64,000 nucleotides of DNA. Source: Litoreibacter ponti. GTDB lineage: Bacteria > Pseudomonadota > Alphaproteobacteria > Rhodobacterales > Rhodobacteraceae. The notes below the pieces were generated by a model. It was not told the origin of the DNA and did not search any database. It was given only the letters and a program-made list of their open reading frames with translations. The stretch is taken from assembly GCF_003054285.1 (NCBI RefSeq), contig NZ_QBKS01000001.1:1054001-1118000 (forward strand), read 5' to 3'. The position numbers and the translations under genes were made by a program. Positions 17,379 through 25,873 of the stretch are shown one piece after another (positions within the stretch are counted from its first letter, which is position 1; each line of letters begins with the position of its first letter).

Positions 17379-17792
17379 ATGAAGTATCTCGCTCTCGCCG
17401 CAGCGCTCGCCCTGCCCGCGCCCGCCCTCGCCGAGCGGATCATGACCGCAAAAGAGTTCTCGGATTTCGTCACAGGCACAACCGTCTATTTCGAACGCCG
17501 CGGCCAGCCCTATGGCGCCGAGCAATATCGCTCCACCCGCGAGGTCATCTGGACCTTTCTCGACGGCCAATGCCAGCGCGGCACCTGGTTTGCCGAGCGC
17601 GACGAGATTTGCTTCCTGTATGACGGCCTGCCCGACGCGCAATGCTGGCACTTTATCGAGGACGGCGACACCCGCCGTGCGCGCCTCGTCGGCGACCCGC
17701 CCGAAGATGATCTGGTGGTCGTGGGTCAGGACAACCAGCTTCTGGACTGTCCCGGACCGGATGTAGGCGTCAGCTACACGCCTGTCGAATAG
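17379..17792 (+). CDS. Conserved periplasmic hypothetical protein
   Basis: 137 residues with a clear signal peptide MKYLALAAALALPAPALA. The mature part is rich in aromatic residues and contains four cysteines (DGQCQRGTWF, DEICFLYDG, DAQCWHF, LLDCPGP), probably two disulfides. No enzyme motif seen; similar small proteins are common and uncharacterised in Rhodobacteraceae. ATG 17379 is chosen because it starts the signal peptide; the longer frame from 17298 overlaps alkB. Follows alkB by 32 bases and may be cotranscribed. Confidence 0.7.
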   Translation: MKYLALAAALALPAPALAERIMTAKEFSDFVTGTTVYFERRGQPYGAEQYRSTREVIWTFLDGQCQRGTWFAERDEICFLYDGLPDAQCWHFIEDGDTRRARLVGDPPEDDLVVVGQDNQLLDCPGPDVGVSYTPVE

Positions 17793-17803
17793 AGGTTTTG
17801 CGC

Positions 17804-17868
17804 CGCGGCTTTGCCGCGTCGCCACGCGGGGGCTCCGACCGTCGCCATTGTCTCTCGGACCAATGGCG
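17804..17868. repeat. Two hairpins between convergent genes
   Basis: CGCGGC-TTT-GCCGCG (17804-17818) and CGCCATTG...CAATGGCG (17843-17868) lie between the stop of the periplasmic protein gene and the stop of xseA. Neither is followed by a clear T run on either strand; they may act as bidirectional 3' end structures. Confidence 0.5.
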
Positions 17869-17912
17869 CGACAATGACGACCCCCCGCCGTATTTTGAGA
17901 ACAAAGAAAGGG

Positions 17913-19463
17913 TTAGTCGTCGAAAAGGCTGGGCTGGCCCGGCTTTGGGGGCTTCGGCTTGCTGGGCGCCTTGGTCGCAGCACCAAGCGGAATGCGGGCA
18001 TCTTTGAATTGGACCTCTAGCGACGTGGCCTTTTTGGCCTGCTTGCTGTCGGTGACGACCGTCTCGCCGTCCCACACCACCGCGTAGCCACGGGCGAGCG
18101 TGGCCTGATAGCCCAGCGTTTCGCGCAGGCGGTCGAGCTTGTCGATACTGTCGCGCCAGCCGCGCGTCTGGGCTTGGCCCGCCTGGGACGCGGCCCGGGT
18201 CGCGCGCGCAAGGCGGTCCTGCTGCAAGCGCAGCTCACGGGTCAGGCCCTTCGGGGTCAGCTGATCGGCGGCGCGCTGGAACTGCGCGCGGGCACGCTCA
18301 GTCCGACGCTCCAGCGCAGTGCCAAGACGGCTCGTGGCTTGGGTCAGCCGCGCCTCCATCCGCTCTGTCTGGCGCGCGAGGATCGCGGGCTTCAAGGGCT
18401 GCGCGGTCTTCTCAAAACGCAGGCGCTTGGCCGCGACACCGCCTGACAGTGCCGTCTCCAGTCGTCCGCCCACCATGTCGAGCCGTTGGCGCGGGTTGCT
18501 GGTCAGCCCGTCCATCCGCCCCAAGGCGCGGCCAAGATCATCCACCCGCTGGCGGCGCTGCGCGACGCCACGGCTCAGCGACTGCGCCATGCGCGCGCCG
18601 AACTGGTCCACCGCGGCCATCAGATCCAGCCGCACCGGCACGGCCATCTCGGCTGCCGCCGTGGGCGTGGGCGCGCGCTGGTCGGAGACGAAGTCGATCA
18701 GCGTCGTGTCCGTCTCATGCCCCACGGCAGAGATCAGCGGGATGTCGGACGCCGCCGCGGCACGGGCCACGATTTCCTCGTTGAAGCCCCATAAATCCTC
18801 GATCGAGCCGCCGCCGCGGGCCACGATCAGCAGGTCAGGGCGCGGCAGCGCGCCTCCCGGGGTCATCGCATTGAAGCCCTCGATCGCTGCGGCCACCTGT
18901 GGCGCGCAGGCCTTGCCCTGCACCGCGACGGGCCAGATCAGCACCTTGCGCGGGAAGCGGTCGCGCAGCCGGTGCAGGATGTCGCGGATCACAGCCCCCT
19001 GCGGCGAGGTCACGACCCCGATGATCTCCGGCAAATACGGGATGGGTTTCTTGCGCGCGACGTCAAACAGCCCTTCGGCGGCCAGCGCCTTCTTGCGCTT
19101 CTCCAGCAGTGCCATCAGCGCGCCCTCGCCCGCCACTTCGATGCTGTCGACATTGATGTTGTAGCGCGACTGCCCGCCGAAGCTGGACACCTTGCCGGTG
19201 ACGATGACCTCCAGCCCCTCTTCCGGCAGCACAGACAGCCCGGCCACCTGCCCCTTCCAGGTGTTGCAGGAGATGACGTTCCGGTCGTCCTTCAGGTCAT
19301 AATACATATGCCCCGAGCCCGCCTTCATCACCCGCCCGATCTCACCGCGCACCCGCACCCTGCCAAAGGCCTGCTCGAGCGTCTTCTTCACCGCGCCGGA
19401 GATCTCCGAGACGGTGAATTCGGGGGCGTTGTCGCCGGGCGTGTCGTCTTCGAGCAAGTCCAC
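17913..19463 (-). CDS. xseA: Exodeoxyribonuclease VII large subunit
   Basis: 516-residue catalytic subunit that degrades single-stranded DNA with XseB. N-terminal OB fold (EFTVSEISGAVKKTLE onward), central catalytic domain with LPEIIGVVTSPQGAVIRDIL, ARGGGSIEDLWGFNEE and GHETDTTLIDFVSDQRAPTP, then a long coiled-coil region (about 290-430). The C-terminal tail is basic and ends with QPSLFDD. The frame is open far upstream into antisense purD, but the family start is VDLLEDDTPG: I place it at GTG 19463 with AGAGG upstream. purD diverges 67 bases away. The C-terminal tail is longer than in E. coli. Confidence 0.93.
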   Translation of the reverse strand: MDLLEDDTPGDNAPEFTVSEISGAVKKTLEQAFGRVRVRGEIGRVMKAGSGHMYYDLKDDRNVISCNTWKGQVAGLSVLPEEGLEVIVTGKVSSFGGQSRYNINVDSIEVAGEGALMALLEKRKKALAAEGLFDVARKKPIPYLPEIIGVVTSPQGAVIRDILHRLRDRFPRKVLIWPVAVQGKACAPQVAAAIEGFNAMTPGGALPRPDLLIVARGGGSIEDLWGFNEEIVARAAAASDIPLISAVGHETDTTLIDFVSDQRAPTPTAAAEMAVPVRLDLMAAVDQFGARMAQSLSRGVAQRRQRVDDLGRALGRMDGLTSNPRQRLDMVGGRLETALSGGVAAKRLRFEKTAQPLKPAILARQTERMEARLTQATSRLGTALERRTERARAQFQRAADQLTPKGLTRELRLQQDRLARATRAASQAGQAQTRGWRDSIDKLDRLRETLGYQATLARGYAVVWDGETVVTDSKQAKKATSLEVQFKDARIPLGAATKAPSKPKPPKPGQPSLFDD

Positions 19464-19530
19464 GGGGGGAGGCCTCTTGTGGTGGCGGGTGGCCCAGCTT
19501 AGAACGCCCAAAACCGGAGGGGAAGCGCGC

Positions 19531-20796
19531 ATGAACATCTTGATCCTTGGAAGCGGCGGGCGCGAGCATGCGCTGGCCTGGGCGGTCAAGCAGAACCCCA
19601 AATGCGACCGGCTGATCGTGGCCCCGGGCAATGCGGGGATCGCGGGCGTGGCGGAATGCGCGGCGCTCGACATTATGAACGTGGACTTGGTGGTCGACTT
19701 CGCCCTGGCGCAGTCCATCGACTTCGTCATCGTCGGCCCCGAGGACCCGCTGGCCGCAGGCGTGGCCGACGCGCTGCGCGCCGCTGGCGTGCTGTGCTTT
19801 GGCCCGTCGGCAGAGGCCGCGAGGCTCGAGGCCTCCAAGGCTTTCACCAAGGAAATCTGCGCCGCCGCGAACGCGCCCACCGCAGCCTACGCCCATTTCA
19901 CCGATCTGGCCAAAGCCCGCGCCTATGTCGAGGCGCAAGGCGCCCCGATCGTGATCAAGGCCGACGGTCTGGCCGCGGGCAAAGGCGTGGTCGTCGCGAT
20001 GGAGCTGGATCAGGCCTTGGCCGCGCTCGACGACATGCTGGGCGGCGCATTCGGCGACGCGGGCGCCGAAGTGGTGATCGAGGAATTCATGGAGGGCGAG
20101 GAAGCCTCCTATTTCCTACTCTCCGACGGGAAAACCGTGTTGCCCATCGGCACCGCGCAGGATCACAAGCGCGCCTATGAGGGCGACGAAGGCCCCAATA
20201 CCGGCGGCATGGGGGCCTATTCCCCGGCACCCGTCCTGTCCGATGAGATCGCCGCGAAAGCCGTGGCCGAGATCGTGCAGCCCTGCGTGGACGAGATGGC
20301 GCGGCGCGGCACGCCCTACCAAGGCGTGCTCTATGCCGGGCTGATGATCAAGGACGGTCAACCCCGGCTGGTGGAATACAACGTGCGCTTCGGCGATCCC
20401 GAATGCCAGGTGCTGATGATGCGCCTCGGCGCGCAGGCGCTCGACCTGCTGATGGCCTGCGCCGAGGGCCGCCTGGACGAGGCCCGCGCGCAATGGGCCG
20501 ATGATCATGCGATCACCGTGGTGATGGCGACCAAGGGCTATCCCGGCGCCTACGAAAAAGGCTCCGTGATCGGCGGGCTCGATGCCCTGCCCGAGGATAG
20601 CATGAACATGGTGTTCCACGCGGGCACCCGTGCCCAGGGCGAGCAGATTACGGCTTCGGGCGGCCGGGTGCTCAACGTCACCGCCCGCGGCGCATCCTTG
20701 GCCGAGGCGCGTACGCGGGCCTATGCGATGGTGGATCAGATCAACTGGCCGGACGGGTTCGTGCGCCGTGATATCGGCTGGCGCGCCCTCGACTAA
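19531..20796 (+). CDS. purD: Phosphoribosylamine-glycine ligase
   Basis: ATP-grasp enzyme of 421 residues that makes glycinamide ribonucleotide in purine synthesis. N-terminal MNILILGSGGREHALAWA, VGPEDPLAAGVADAL, the ATP-grasp core IVIKADGLAAGKGVVVA (about 148-164), NTGGMGAYSP and the C-terminal VRFGDPECQ metal-binding block are intact. ATG 19531 follows a strong GGAGGGGAAG site; the longer open frame upstream is antisense to xseA. Complete; no anomalies. Confidence 0.97.
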   Translation: MNILILGSGGREHALAWAVKQNPKCDRLIVAPGNAGIAGVAECAALDIMNVDLVVDFALAQSIDFVIVGPEDPLAAGVADALRAAGVLCFGPSAEAARLEASKAFTKEICAAANAPTAAYAHFTDLAKARAYVEAQGAPIVIKADGLAAGKGVVVAMELDQALAALDDMLGGAFGDAGAEVVIEEFMEGEEASYFLLSDGKTVLPIGTAQDHKRAYEGDEGPNTGGMGAYSPAPVLSDEIAAKAVAEIVQPCVDEMARRGTPYQGVLYAGLMIKDGQPRLVEYNVRFGDPECQVLMMRLGAQALDLLMACAEGRLDEARAQWADDHAITVVMATKGYPGAYEKGSVIGGLDALPEDSMNMVFHAGTRAQGEQITASGGRVLNVTARGASLAEARTRAYAMVDQINWPDGFVRRDIGWRALD

Positions 20797-20801
20797 GTCC
20801 C

Positions 20802-20828
20802 GAAGCCGCGCGCTTCCGGCTTCGTTTT
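20802..20828 (+). terminator. Hairpin after purD with short T run
   Basis: GAAGCCG (20802-20808) pairs with CGGCTTC (20817-20823) and is followed by GTTTT. The right arm is also the start of the repeated CTTCGTTTTGGCAAAAATAC element, so the terminator and the repeat share sequence. Confidence 0.6.
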
Positions 20829-20841
20829 GGCAAAAATACTC
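20820..20841 (+). repeat. Intergenic repeat block 2, partial copy 3 (after purD)
   Basis: CTTCGTTTTGGCAAAAATAC followed by TC matches block 2 of the repeats at 11814-11849 and 50256-50288. The CGCCGAAGGC end and block 1 are absent here. Confidence 0.75.
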
Positions 20842-20849
20842 ACAATCCC

Positions 20850-21596
20850 TCAGTTGCACTCCATCGCGGCGTTGAGCGAGGCGCGCCCGGTGTGAGGTCC
20901 CACATCCCGGGTGCTGAGGCTGCCATTTTCAAATGAGGTGGCAATAACCCGCGACCAGTTGGCCGAGGCCGTGATCATCTCGATCTTATCGCCGCATACC
21001 CGCAGCCCGCCACCGATATCGCGCTCGCCGATGCGGTGGTTCGTCAGCCCCGGCAGGGACGCGACCTCGCGCAAGGCGCCGTCGCGGAACCGCCAGACCC
21101 GCAGGGTCTTGGCCAGATGCGGCCGGTCGATATAGGCGATCTCGACGAAGCCGTCCCCATCCATATCCGCCGCCCCAATGGGCGCCAGCCAGCGGTTGCG
21201 CGTGCCAATATGCGGTGTCGCGGCGAGCTTGCCAGTGGCGTCATAAATTGCCAGCTGCGCGCCGCTGGACTGCTGGCTTTCGACGACGACCACTTCGGGC
21301 TTACCGTCGCCGGTGACATCCACCAGCCGCGGGGCGACGTCCTCGAACACGCGGTCCTCGGGCAGCACGAAGCGCATCTTGGTGCGGTGCGCCCAGTCCT
21401 CGACCACGATCTCCAGCGCGCCCCACTCGATCGCGTCCCCCAGAACTCCATGGGCATAGCGATCCGTCGGATCGCCATAGGTCGCCTCAACGATGGTCCC
21501 GGCCGCGGCAGCCCCGCCCAGAAACAGGCTCGACGCCAGCAAGACGCGGCGGGCGAGACCGCCCCATATGCGCCACGACAGACGCCGCGCCGCCAT
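20850..21596 (-). CDS. Exported FG-GAP/VCBS repeat protein
   Basis: 248 residues with a twin-basic N terminus and hydrophobic segment (about 8-32) acting as signal or anchor. Two calcium-binding FG-GAP motifs are seen: LVDVTGDGKPEVVVVE and AADMDGDGFVEIAYID, spaced about 50 residues, typical of beta-propeller blades. The remaining blades are degenerate. Function unknown; probably an extracytoplasmic binding or scaffold protein. It begins two bases after the ferredoxin stop codon, so it is in the same transcript. Confidence 0.78.
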   Translation of the reverse strand: MAARRLSWRIWGGLARRVLLASSLFLGGAAAAGTIVEATYGDPTDRYAHGVLGDAIEWGALEIVVEDWAHRTKMRFVLPEDRVFEDVAPRLVDVTGDGKPEVVVVESQQSSGAQLAIYDATGKLAATPHIGTRNRWLAPIGAADMDGDGFVEIAYIDRPHLAKTLRVWRFRDGALREVASLPGLTNHRIGERDIGGGLRVCGDKIEMITASANWSRVIATSFENGSLSTRDVGPHTGRASLNAAMECN

Positions 21597-21598
21597 GC

Positions 21599-21922
21599 TC
21601 AGATCTGCTTCTCGGGCATCTGCACGACCAGCCCGTCCAGAGCGTCGGTGACTTTCAGCTGGCAGGTCAGGCGCGACTTCTCGGGATCCGGCTCATAGGC
21701 GAAGTCCAGCATGTCCTCTTCCATGGCTTCCTTGGCGGGCAGTTTGCCCACCCAAGCCTCGTCCACGTAGACATGGCAGGTGGAGCAGGCGCAGGCGCCG
21801 CCGCAATCGGCCTCGATGCCGGGGATGTTGTTGTCGCGGGCGCCTTCCATCACGGTCAGGCCGTTGGCGACCTCCACCACGTGTTCCTTGCCGCCATGCT
21901 CGATATAGGTGATCTTGGCCAT
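21599..21922 (-). CDS. 2Fe-2S ferredoxin, adrenodoxin type
   Basis: 107-residue electron carrier. Cluster ligands C40, C46, C49 (DCGGACACSTCHVYV) and C87 (RLTCQL) have the vertebrate-type C-x5-C-x2-C spacing, and the LPAKEAMEEDMLD segment follows as in bacterial P450/ISC ferredoxins. Likely partner is a P450, a hydroxylase or Fe-S assembly; none is adjacent, and the AlkB-like enzyme normally uses rubredoxin. First gene of a two-gene unit with the FG-GAP protein. Confidence 0.93.
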   Translation of the reverse strand: MAKITYIEHGGKEHVVEVANGLTVMEGARDNNIPGIEADCGGACACSTCHVYVDEAWVGKLPAKEAMEEDMLDFAYEPDPEKSRLTCQLKVTDALDGLVVQMPEKQI

Positions 21923-22027
21923 GTCTTTGTGCTTCCGTCGTTACCATCGGTTCCCAAGCCATTTAGTGCAGACGGCGCGCTTTTGCCAGAGCTTGCATCT
22001 CCGCGTGCATGTTCTACATTCGTTCCC

Positions 22028-22432
22028 ATGATCCCGTTGACCCCCGTCCCCAACAGCTGGCCGCGCCCGCCTGCCTGCCTGCCCCATGGCCGGCTGGCCG
22101 AGCCGTCCAATGGCGCGCGGGTCTGTGTGGCCGGGCTGGTGCTGGTGCGCCAGCGCCCCGGCACGGCCCATGGCGTGGTCTTCATCACGCTCGAGGACGA
22201 GACCGGCGTATGCAATGTCATCGTGTGGAAGAAGGTGTTCAAGCGCTTCCGCCGGGCGGTCATCGCGGGTCGCCTGCTCAGGGTGACCGGCAAGCTGCAG
22301 CGCGAGGGCGGCGTCTGCCATGTCATCGCGGAGGATATCGAAGACATCTCCTACATGCTCGACGACCTGCTTAAGCCCGAGGCGGAGCAGCACCCCGCCC
22401 TGCCATTGCGGCGCGAAAGCCGCACCGGCTAG
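22028..22432 (+). CDS. Orphan C-terminal OB-fold domain of error-prone DNA polymerase DnaE2/ImuC
   Basis: 134 residues. GARVCVAGLVLVRQRPGTAHG, VFITLEDETGVCNVIVWKKV, FRRAVIAGRLLRVTGKLQRE and VCHVIAEDIEDIS reproduce the OB-fold that closes DnaE2 polymerases. The roughly 900 preceding residues (PHP, palm, fingers) are absent: immediately upstream is the divergent ferredoxin promoter. The ATG at 22028 may start a stand-alone protein, because the reading frame is undamaged to its stop and sequence constraint looks kept. Otherwise it is the relic of a deleted imuA-imuB-dnaE2 cassette. No ribosome-binding site is obvious. Confidence 0.75.
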   Translation: MIPLTPVPNSWPRPPACLPHGRLAEPSNGARVCVAGLVLVRQRPGTAHGVVFITLEDETGVCNVIVWKKVFKRFRRAVIAGRLLRVTGKLQREGGVCHVIAEDIEDISYMLDDLLKPEAEQHPALPLRRESRTG

Positions 22433-22535
22433 CCCGCGCGCCCGGCCCCGCTTGGCCGCACACCCCGGCTTGCGCTACACTGCGCGCAAAGCGGCAGCAG
22501 ACCGCCCCCGTTGAGACCGAGCATTGAGGCCCGAC

Positions 22536-23075
22536 ATGACCCGCCTGATCCCCCTCGGCGCCCTTGCGGCGCTGGTCGCCTGCGCGCCCCTGCCCGGGCC
22601 CGATGTCACCAAGCTGATCACCTCGACCCAGACAGAGATCACCTCCGTCGACATGAAGCCCCCCGCCAATATGCCCGGCGTCTGCTGGGGCCATATCCCT
22701 GGTCCGCAAATCACCGAAATCGTCTCCGACATCGTGCTGGCGACCCCCGCGACGGTGGACGAGTTCGGTCGCGAGCTGTCGCCCGCCATCTACCGAAAGG
22801 TGACCCGCCCCCAGACCTTCAACGAGGGCGACGGCCGCTGGTTCACCCGTACCTGCGACGCAGACCTGACCCCCGACTTCGTGATGACGTTGCAGCGCGC
22901 GCTACAGGTTCGGGGTCTCTACCGCGGCCCCGTCACCGGCGAGATGGACGCCCGTACGCGCCGTGCGATCCGCGATTACCAGACGCCACAGGGGCTCGAC
23001 AGCGCGGTCCTGAGCCAGACCGCCGCGCAACAGCTGGGCCTGATCGCGGTGGAGCTGGACCTGCCGGAAGGCTGA
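22536..23075 (+). CDS. Lipoprotein with peptidoglycan-binding-like domain
   Basis: 179 residues. Signal with lipobox LVAC (MTRLIPLGALAALVACAP, lipidated Cys at about 16). The C-terminal third, LTPDFVMTLQRALQVRGLYR followed by MDARTRRAIRDYQTPQG, is a PG_binding_1-like repeat. Probably anchored in the inner or outer membrane and contacts murein; not an enzyme. ATG 22536 has GAGG six bases upstream, whereas an upstream TTG would add four residues before the signal. Confidence 0.8.
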   Translation: MTRLIPLGALAALVACAPLPGPDVTKLITSTQTEITSVDMKPPANMPGVCWGHIPGPQITEIVSDIVLATPATVDEFGRELSPAIYRKVTRPQTFNEGDGRWFTRTCDADLTPDFVMTLQRALQVRGLYRGPVTGEMDARTRRAIRDYQTPQGLDSAVLSQTAAQQLGLIAVELDLPEG

Positions 23076-23124
23076 GCCCCGCCCCCTTGACCACGCCCGC
23101 GCCCGCGTGCTCGACTGCCCGCAC

Positions 23125-24006
23125 ATGGCGCATCGCAAGCTCTACCTTGGTCCTCTGACGGACAATCGCCGCTGGGACCGGATCACCATCCGTCCCGATG
23201 ATGTCCTCGTCGTCACCCCGCCGAAATGCGGCACCACATGGATGCAGACCATCGTGGCCCTGCTGATATCCGGCGACCCGGAGGTCGACACGGAACTGTC
23301 GGTCAAGATGCCCTGGGTCGATATCCGCCTGCGCGAGATCGACGAGGTCGCCGCCCGGATGGAGCAGTTGACCACCCGGCGCAGCATGAAGAGCCACACG
23401 CCGATGGACGGGCTGCCGATGGACGACCGCGCGCAATACCTGTGCGTGTTCCGCCACCCGCTCGATGCGCATTTCTCCTATCGCAGGCACCTGCGCAACA
23501 CGCCGCTTCGCCTGTTGGACATGTGGTATCCGGAGGATGACACGGACGGCCTCACCTTCCGCCGCTTTCTTGATGGCGGGCCGGAGGGGTTCGACACCGA
23601 CGCCATGCCGCTCGCCGTGATCCTACGCCACTACACCGCCGCGGCGGCGCTGGCCGAGCGGCCCAATGTCAGCCTGTTCCACTATGCAGACATGAGCCGC
23701 GATCTGCCCGGCACTTTCGCGCGGGTCGCGGGGCTGCTGGGTATCACCCATCCGCCCGGGCTGATGGAGCAGCTGATCGCCGCCGCCAGTTTCGATCACA
23801 TGAAGGCCCATGCCGAGCGCTATGCGCCGTCGGGCGGCAAAGGGTTCTTCACCTCCGACACAGAGTTCTTCCACAGCGGCACGAGCGGCAAATGGCGGGG
23901 CCAGCTGAGCGAAGCGGAGCTGGCACAATATGATGCCATGATGGACGCCCAGCTTGGCCCCGGTGACCGCCGTTGGCTTGAATACGGCGCTGCGTCCTCC
24001 GCGTGA
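23125..24006 (+). CDS. Sulfotransferase (PAPS-dependent, Sulfotransfer_1 type)
   Basis: 293 residues. The 5'-phosphosulfate loop is VVTPPKCGTTWMQT (about 29-42) and the 3'-phosphate site is YLCVFRHPLDAHFSYRRHLR (about 107-126). These are the two PAPS signatures of cytosolic sulfotransferases, which move sulfate from PAPS to hydroxyl or amine acceptors. The eukaryotic dimerisation motif is absent. Acceptor unknown. The start is uncertain: ATG 23125 versus GTG 23107; no good ribosome-binding site for either. Follows the lipoprotein gene by about 50 bases. Confidence 0.85.
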   Translation: MAHRKLYLGPLTDNRRWDRITIRPDDVLVVTPPKCGTTWMQTIVALLISGDPEVDTELSVKMPWVDIRLREIDEVAARMEQLTTRRSMKSHTPMDGLPMDDRAQYLCVFRHPLDAHFSYRRHLRNTPLRLLDMWYPEDDTDGLTFRRFLDGGPEGFDTDAMPLAVILRHYTAAAALAERPNVSLFHYADMSRDLPGTFARVAGLLGITHPPGLMEQLIAAASFDHMKAHAERYAPSGGKGFFTSDTEFFHSGTSGKWRGQLSEAELAQYDAMMDAQLGPGDRRWLEYGAASSA

Positions 24007-24101
24007 CGCCACGCATGCGCGGGGCAACCCTTGATCTCTGCGCCCGTTTGCCGTCTCAAGGGGCAGCAAAGCGCCCCTATCTGCAACCAGAGACAGCCCC
24101 T

Positions 24102-25340
24102 ATGACACCACCCGACCACGCCCCGCTGCTCTATAGCCCCTACGTGGGCCGGGTGAAGGCCCCGAACCGGTTCCTGAAATCCGCCATGAGCGAGGTTCTG
24201 GCCAAGCAGGGCGAAGACCTGCCCACGCAAGAGCATTTCCGGGTCTACCGACGCTGGGCCGCGGGCGGGACCGGCATTCTGCTGACCGGCAACGTGATGA
24301 TCGACGGGCGCGCTCTGGGCGAGCCCGGCAATGTGGTGCTGGAGGACGACACCCCGCTCGCGCCCTTCGCCGAATGGGTGCGTGCGGTCCATGAGACCAG
24401 CCCCGAGACGCAGCTGTGGATGCAGATCAACCACCCCGGCAAGCAGAGCCCAAAGTTCCTGACCCCACACCCAGTCGCCCCCAGTGCCGTTCCGCTGGGC
24501 CCCGTGCTGGAGGCCGCCTTCACCCCTCCCCGCGCGCTCGAAGCCGGTGAGATCGAGGGGCTTATCACCCGGTTCGCGACCACCGCGCGCCGCGCGCGCG
24601 AGGCAGGCTTTGACGGGGTGCAGATCCACGGTGCACACGGCTACCTGATCAGCCAGTTCCTGTCGCCGCATCACAACCGGCGTACCGACGCGTGGGGCGG
24701 CTCGCCCGAGAACCGCCGCCGCTTCGCGCTTGAGGTCTACCGCGCGGTGCGTGAAGCCGTCGGCCCAGACTTCCCCGTCTCGATCAAGATGAACAGCGCC
24801 GATTTCCAGAAGGGCGGCTTCGGCGGCGAGGAGGCCCATGACCTGATCGCCGCCCTGTCGGAGGCGGGGATCGACTTGATCGAGATTTCCGGCGGCAATT
24901 ACGAAAGCCCGGCCATGACCGGCGCGCGCCAGTCGACCAGCGCGCGCGAGGCGTATTTCATCGACTTCGCGGCCGAGGCGCGCAAGCGCAGCGACGTGGC
25001 CCTGGCGGTGACCGGCGGCTTCCGCTCGGTGCGCGCGATGGAGGCGGCGCTGGCCTCCGGCGCGACCGATTTCATCGGCATCGCCCGCGCCCTGACCCTT
25101 GATCCCGACCTACCGAAGCGCGCCGCGGCAGACCCGGACTACACCTGCGACGTCGGTCGACCCAGCACCGGGATCCGCGCGCTTGATCTGATGTTCATGA
25201 TCGCGATCTCGTATTACGAATCGCAAATCCGCCGCATGGCCCAGGGTCGTGATCCGAAGCCGGGGATGTCCGCCTGGCAGACCGTGTTCCAGAGCGCGAC
25301 TGCGCTCGGCAAGGCCGCGTTCCGCAAGCGCCGCGCTTAA
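24102..25340 (+). CDS. NADH:flavin oxidoreductase, Old Yellow Enzyme family
   Basis: 412-residue FMN TIM-barrel enzyme. N-terminal LLYSPYVGRVKAPNRFLKSAMSE, LWMQINHPGKQSP, active-site GFDGVQIHGAHGYLISQFLS followed by HHNRRTDAWGGSPENRRRF, and the FMN phosphate region AVTGGFRSVRAMEAAL are all canonical. It reduces activated alkenes or dienoyl compounds with NAD(P)H. There is no C-terminal Fe-S/FAD extension, so it is a single-domain OYE rather than a 2,4-dienoyl-CoA reductase. ATG 24102 fits the family; the longer frame overlaps the sulfotransferase stop. Confidence 0.9.
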   Translation: MTPPDHAPLLYSPYVGRVKAPNRFLKSAMSEVLAKQGEDLPTQEHFRVYRRWAAGGTGILLTGNVMIDGRALGEPGNVVLEDDTPLAPFAEWVRAVHETSPETQLWMQINHPGKQSPKFLTPHPVAPSAVPLGPVLEAAFTPPRALEAGEIEGLITRFATTARRAREAGFDGVQIHGAHGYLISQFLSPHHNRRTDAWGGSPENRRRFALEVYRAVREAVGPDFPVSIKMNSADFQKGGFGGEEAHDLIAALSEAGIDLIEISGGNYESPAMTGARQSTSAREAYFIDFAAEARKRSDVALAVTGGFRSVRAMEAALASGATDFIGIARALTLDPDLPKRAAADPDYTCDVGRPSTGIRALDLMFMIAISYYESQIRRMAQGRDPKPGMSAWQTVFQSATALGKAAFRKRRA

Positions 25341-25741
25341 TCCGCGCGGCGCGGCTCCGCATTAGCCTCGCCCCACACCAGCACTGCAATCGCCGCCAGC
25401 GCCGCGATCTCGCAGAGTGCAAAGAAGATGTAATGCGGCTTCAGCGACCCGCCGCCGATGATGAACAGCGCCGTGACGAGGACCGCCACCAAAGAGACCA
25501 GCCGCAGGGTGCGCGCGGCGAGCAGTTGCGTGGCCACGATCATCGCGATGGGGATCTGGATGAAGACGGCTGCGATCAGCATCAGGTTGTCTGACAGCGC
25601 GACGCCTTCGATGACCCCGCTCATGACCTCGGGCAGCGTGCCGGGCGTGTAGAGCCCAAGAATATCCGCAAACGCGATATTGAGCGCGACCATGGTCCAC
25701 AGGGACGAGATGACATGTCTGCGCGCGACGGGCCTGTGCAT
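25337..25741 (-). CDS. Small integral membrane protein, DUF6326-like
   Basis: 134 residues with four predicted membrane segments (WTMVALNIAFADILGLY; LMLIAAVFIQIPIAMIV; LVSLVAVLVTALFII; YIFFALCEIAALAAIAV). The N-terminal NIAFADILGLYTPG motif is what I associate with DUF6326-type membrane proteins. Function unknown. ATG 25741 with AAGGA seven to eight bases upstream is preferred over a start at 25804. Stop codon overlaps that of the OYE gene; the usp gene lies upstream on the same strand. Confidence 0.7.
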   Translation of the reverse strand: MHRPVARRHVISSLWTMVALNIAFADILGLYTPGTLPEVMSGVIEGVALSDNLMLIAAVFIQIPIAMIVATQLLAARTLRLVSLVAVLVTALFIIGGGSLKPHYIFFALCEIAALAAIAVLVWGEANAEPRRAD

Positions 25742-25873
25742 GCGGGCGATCCTTTGGGCGAGGGATACAATTTCTGCCCCGCTGGCTAGCGCGCCCTTCC
25801 GCAAAAATCAAAATGCCTTTTGCCAGCTGATCCCGGCGATGGCGATTTCCCGCCGCCGCGCAGTCGTGTGTCG

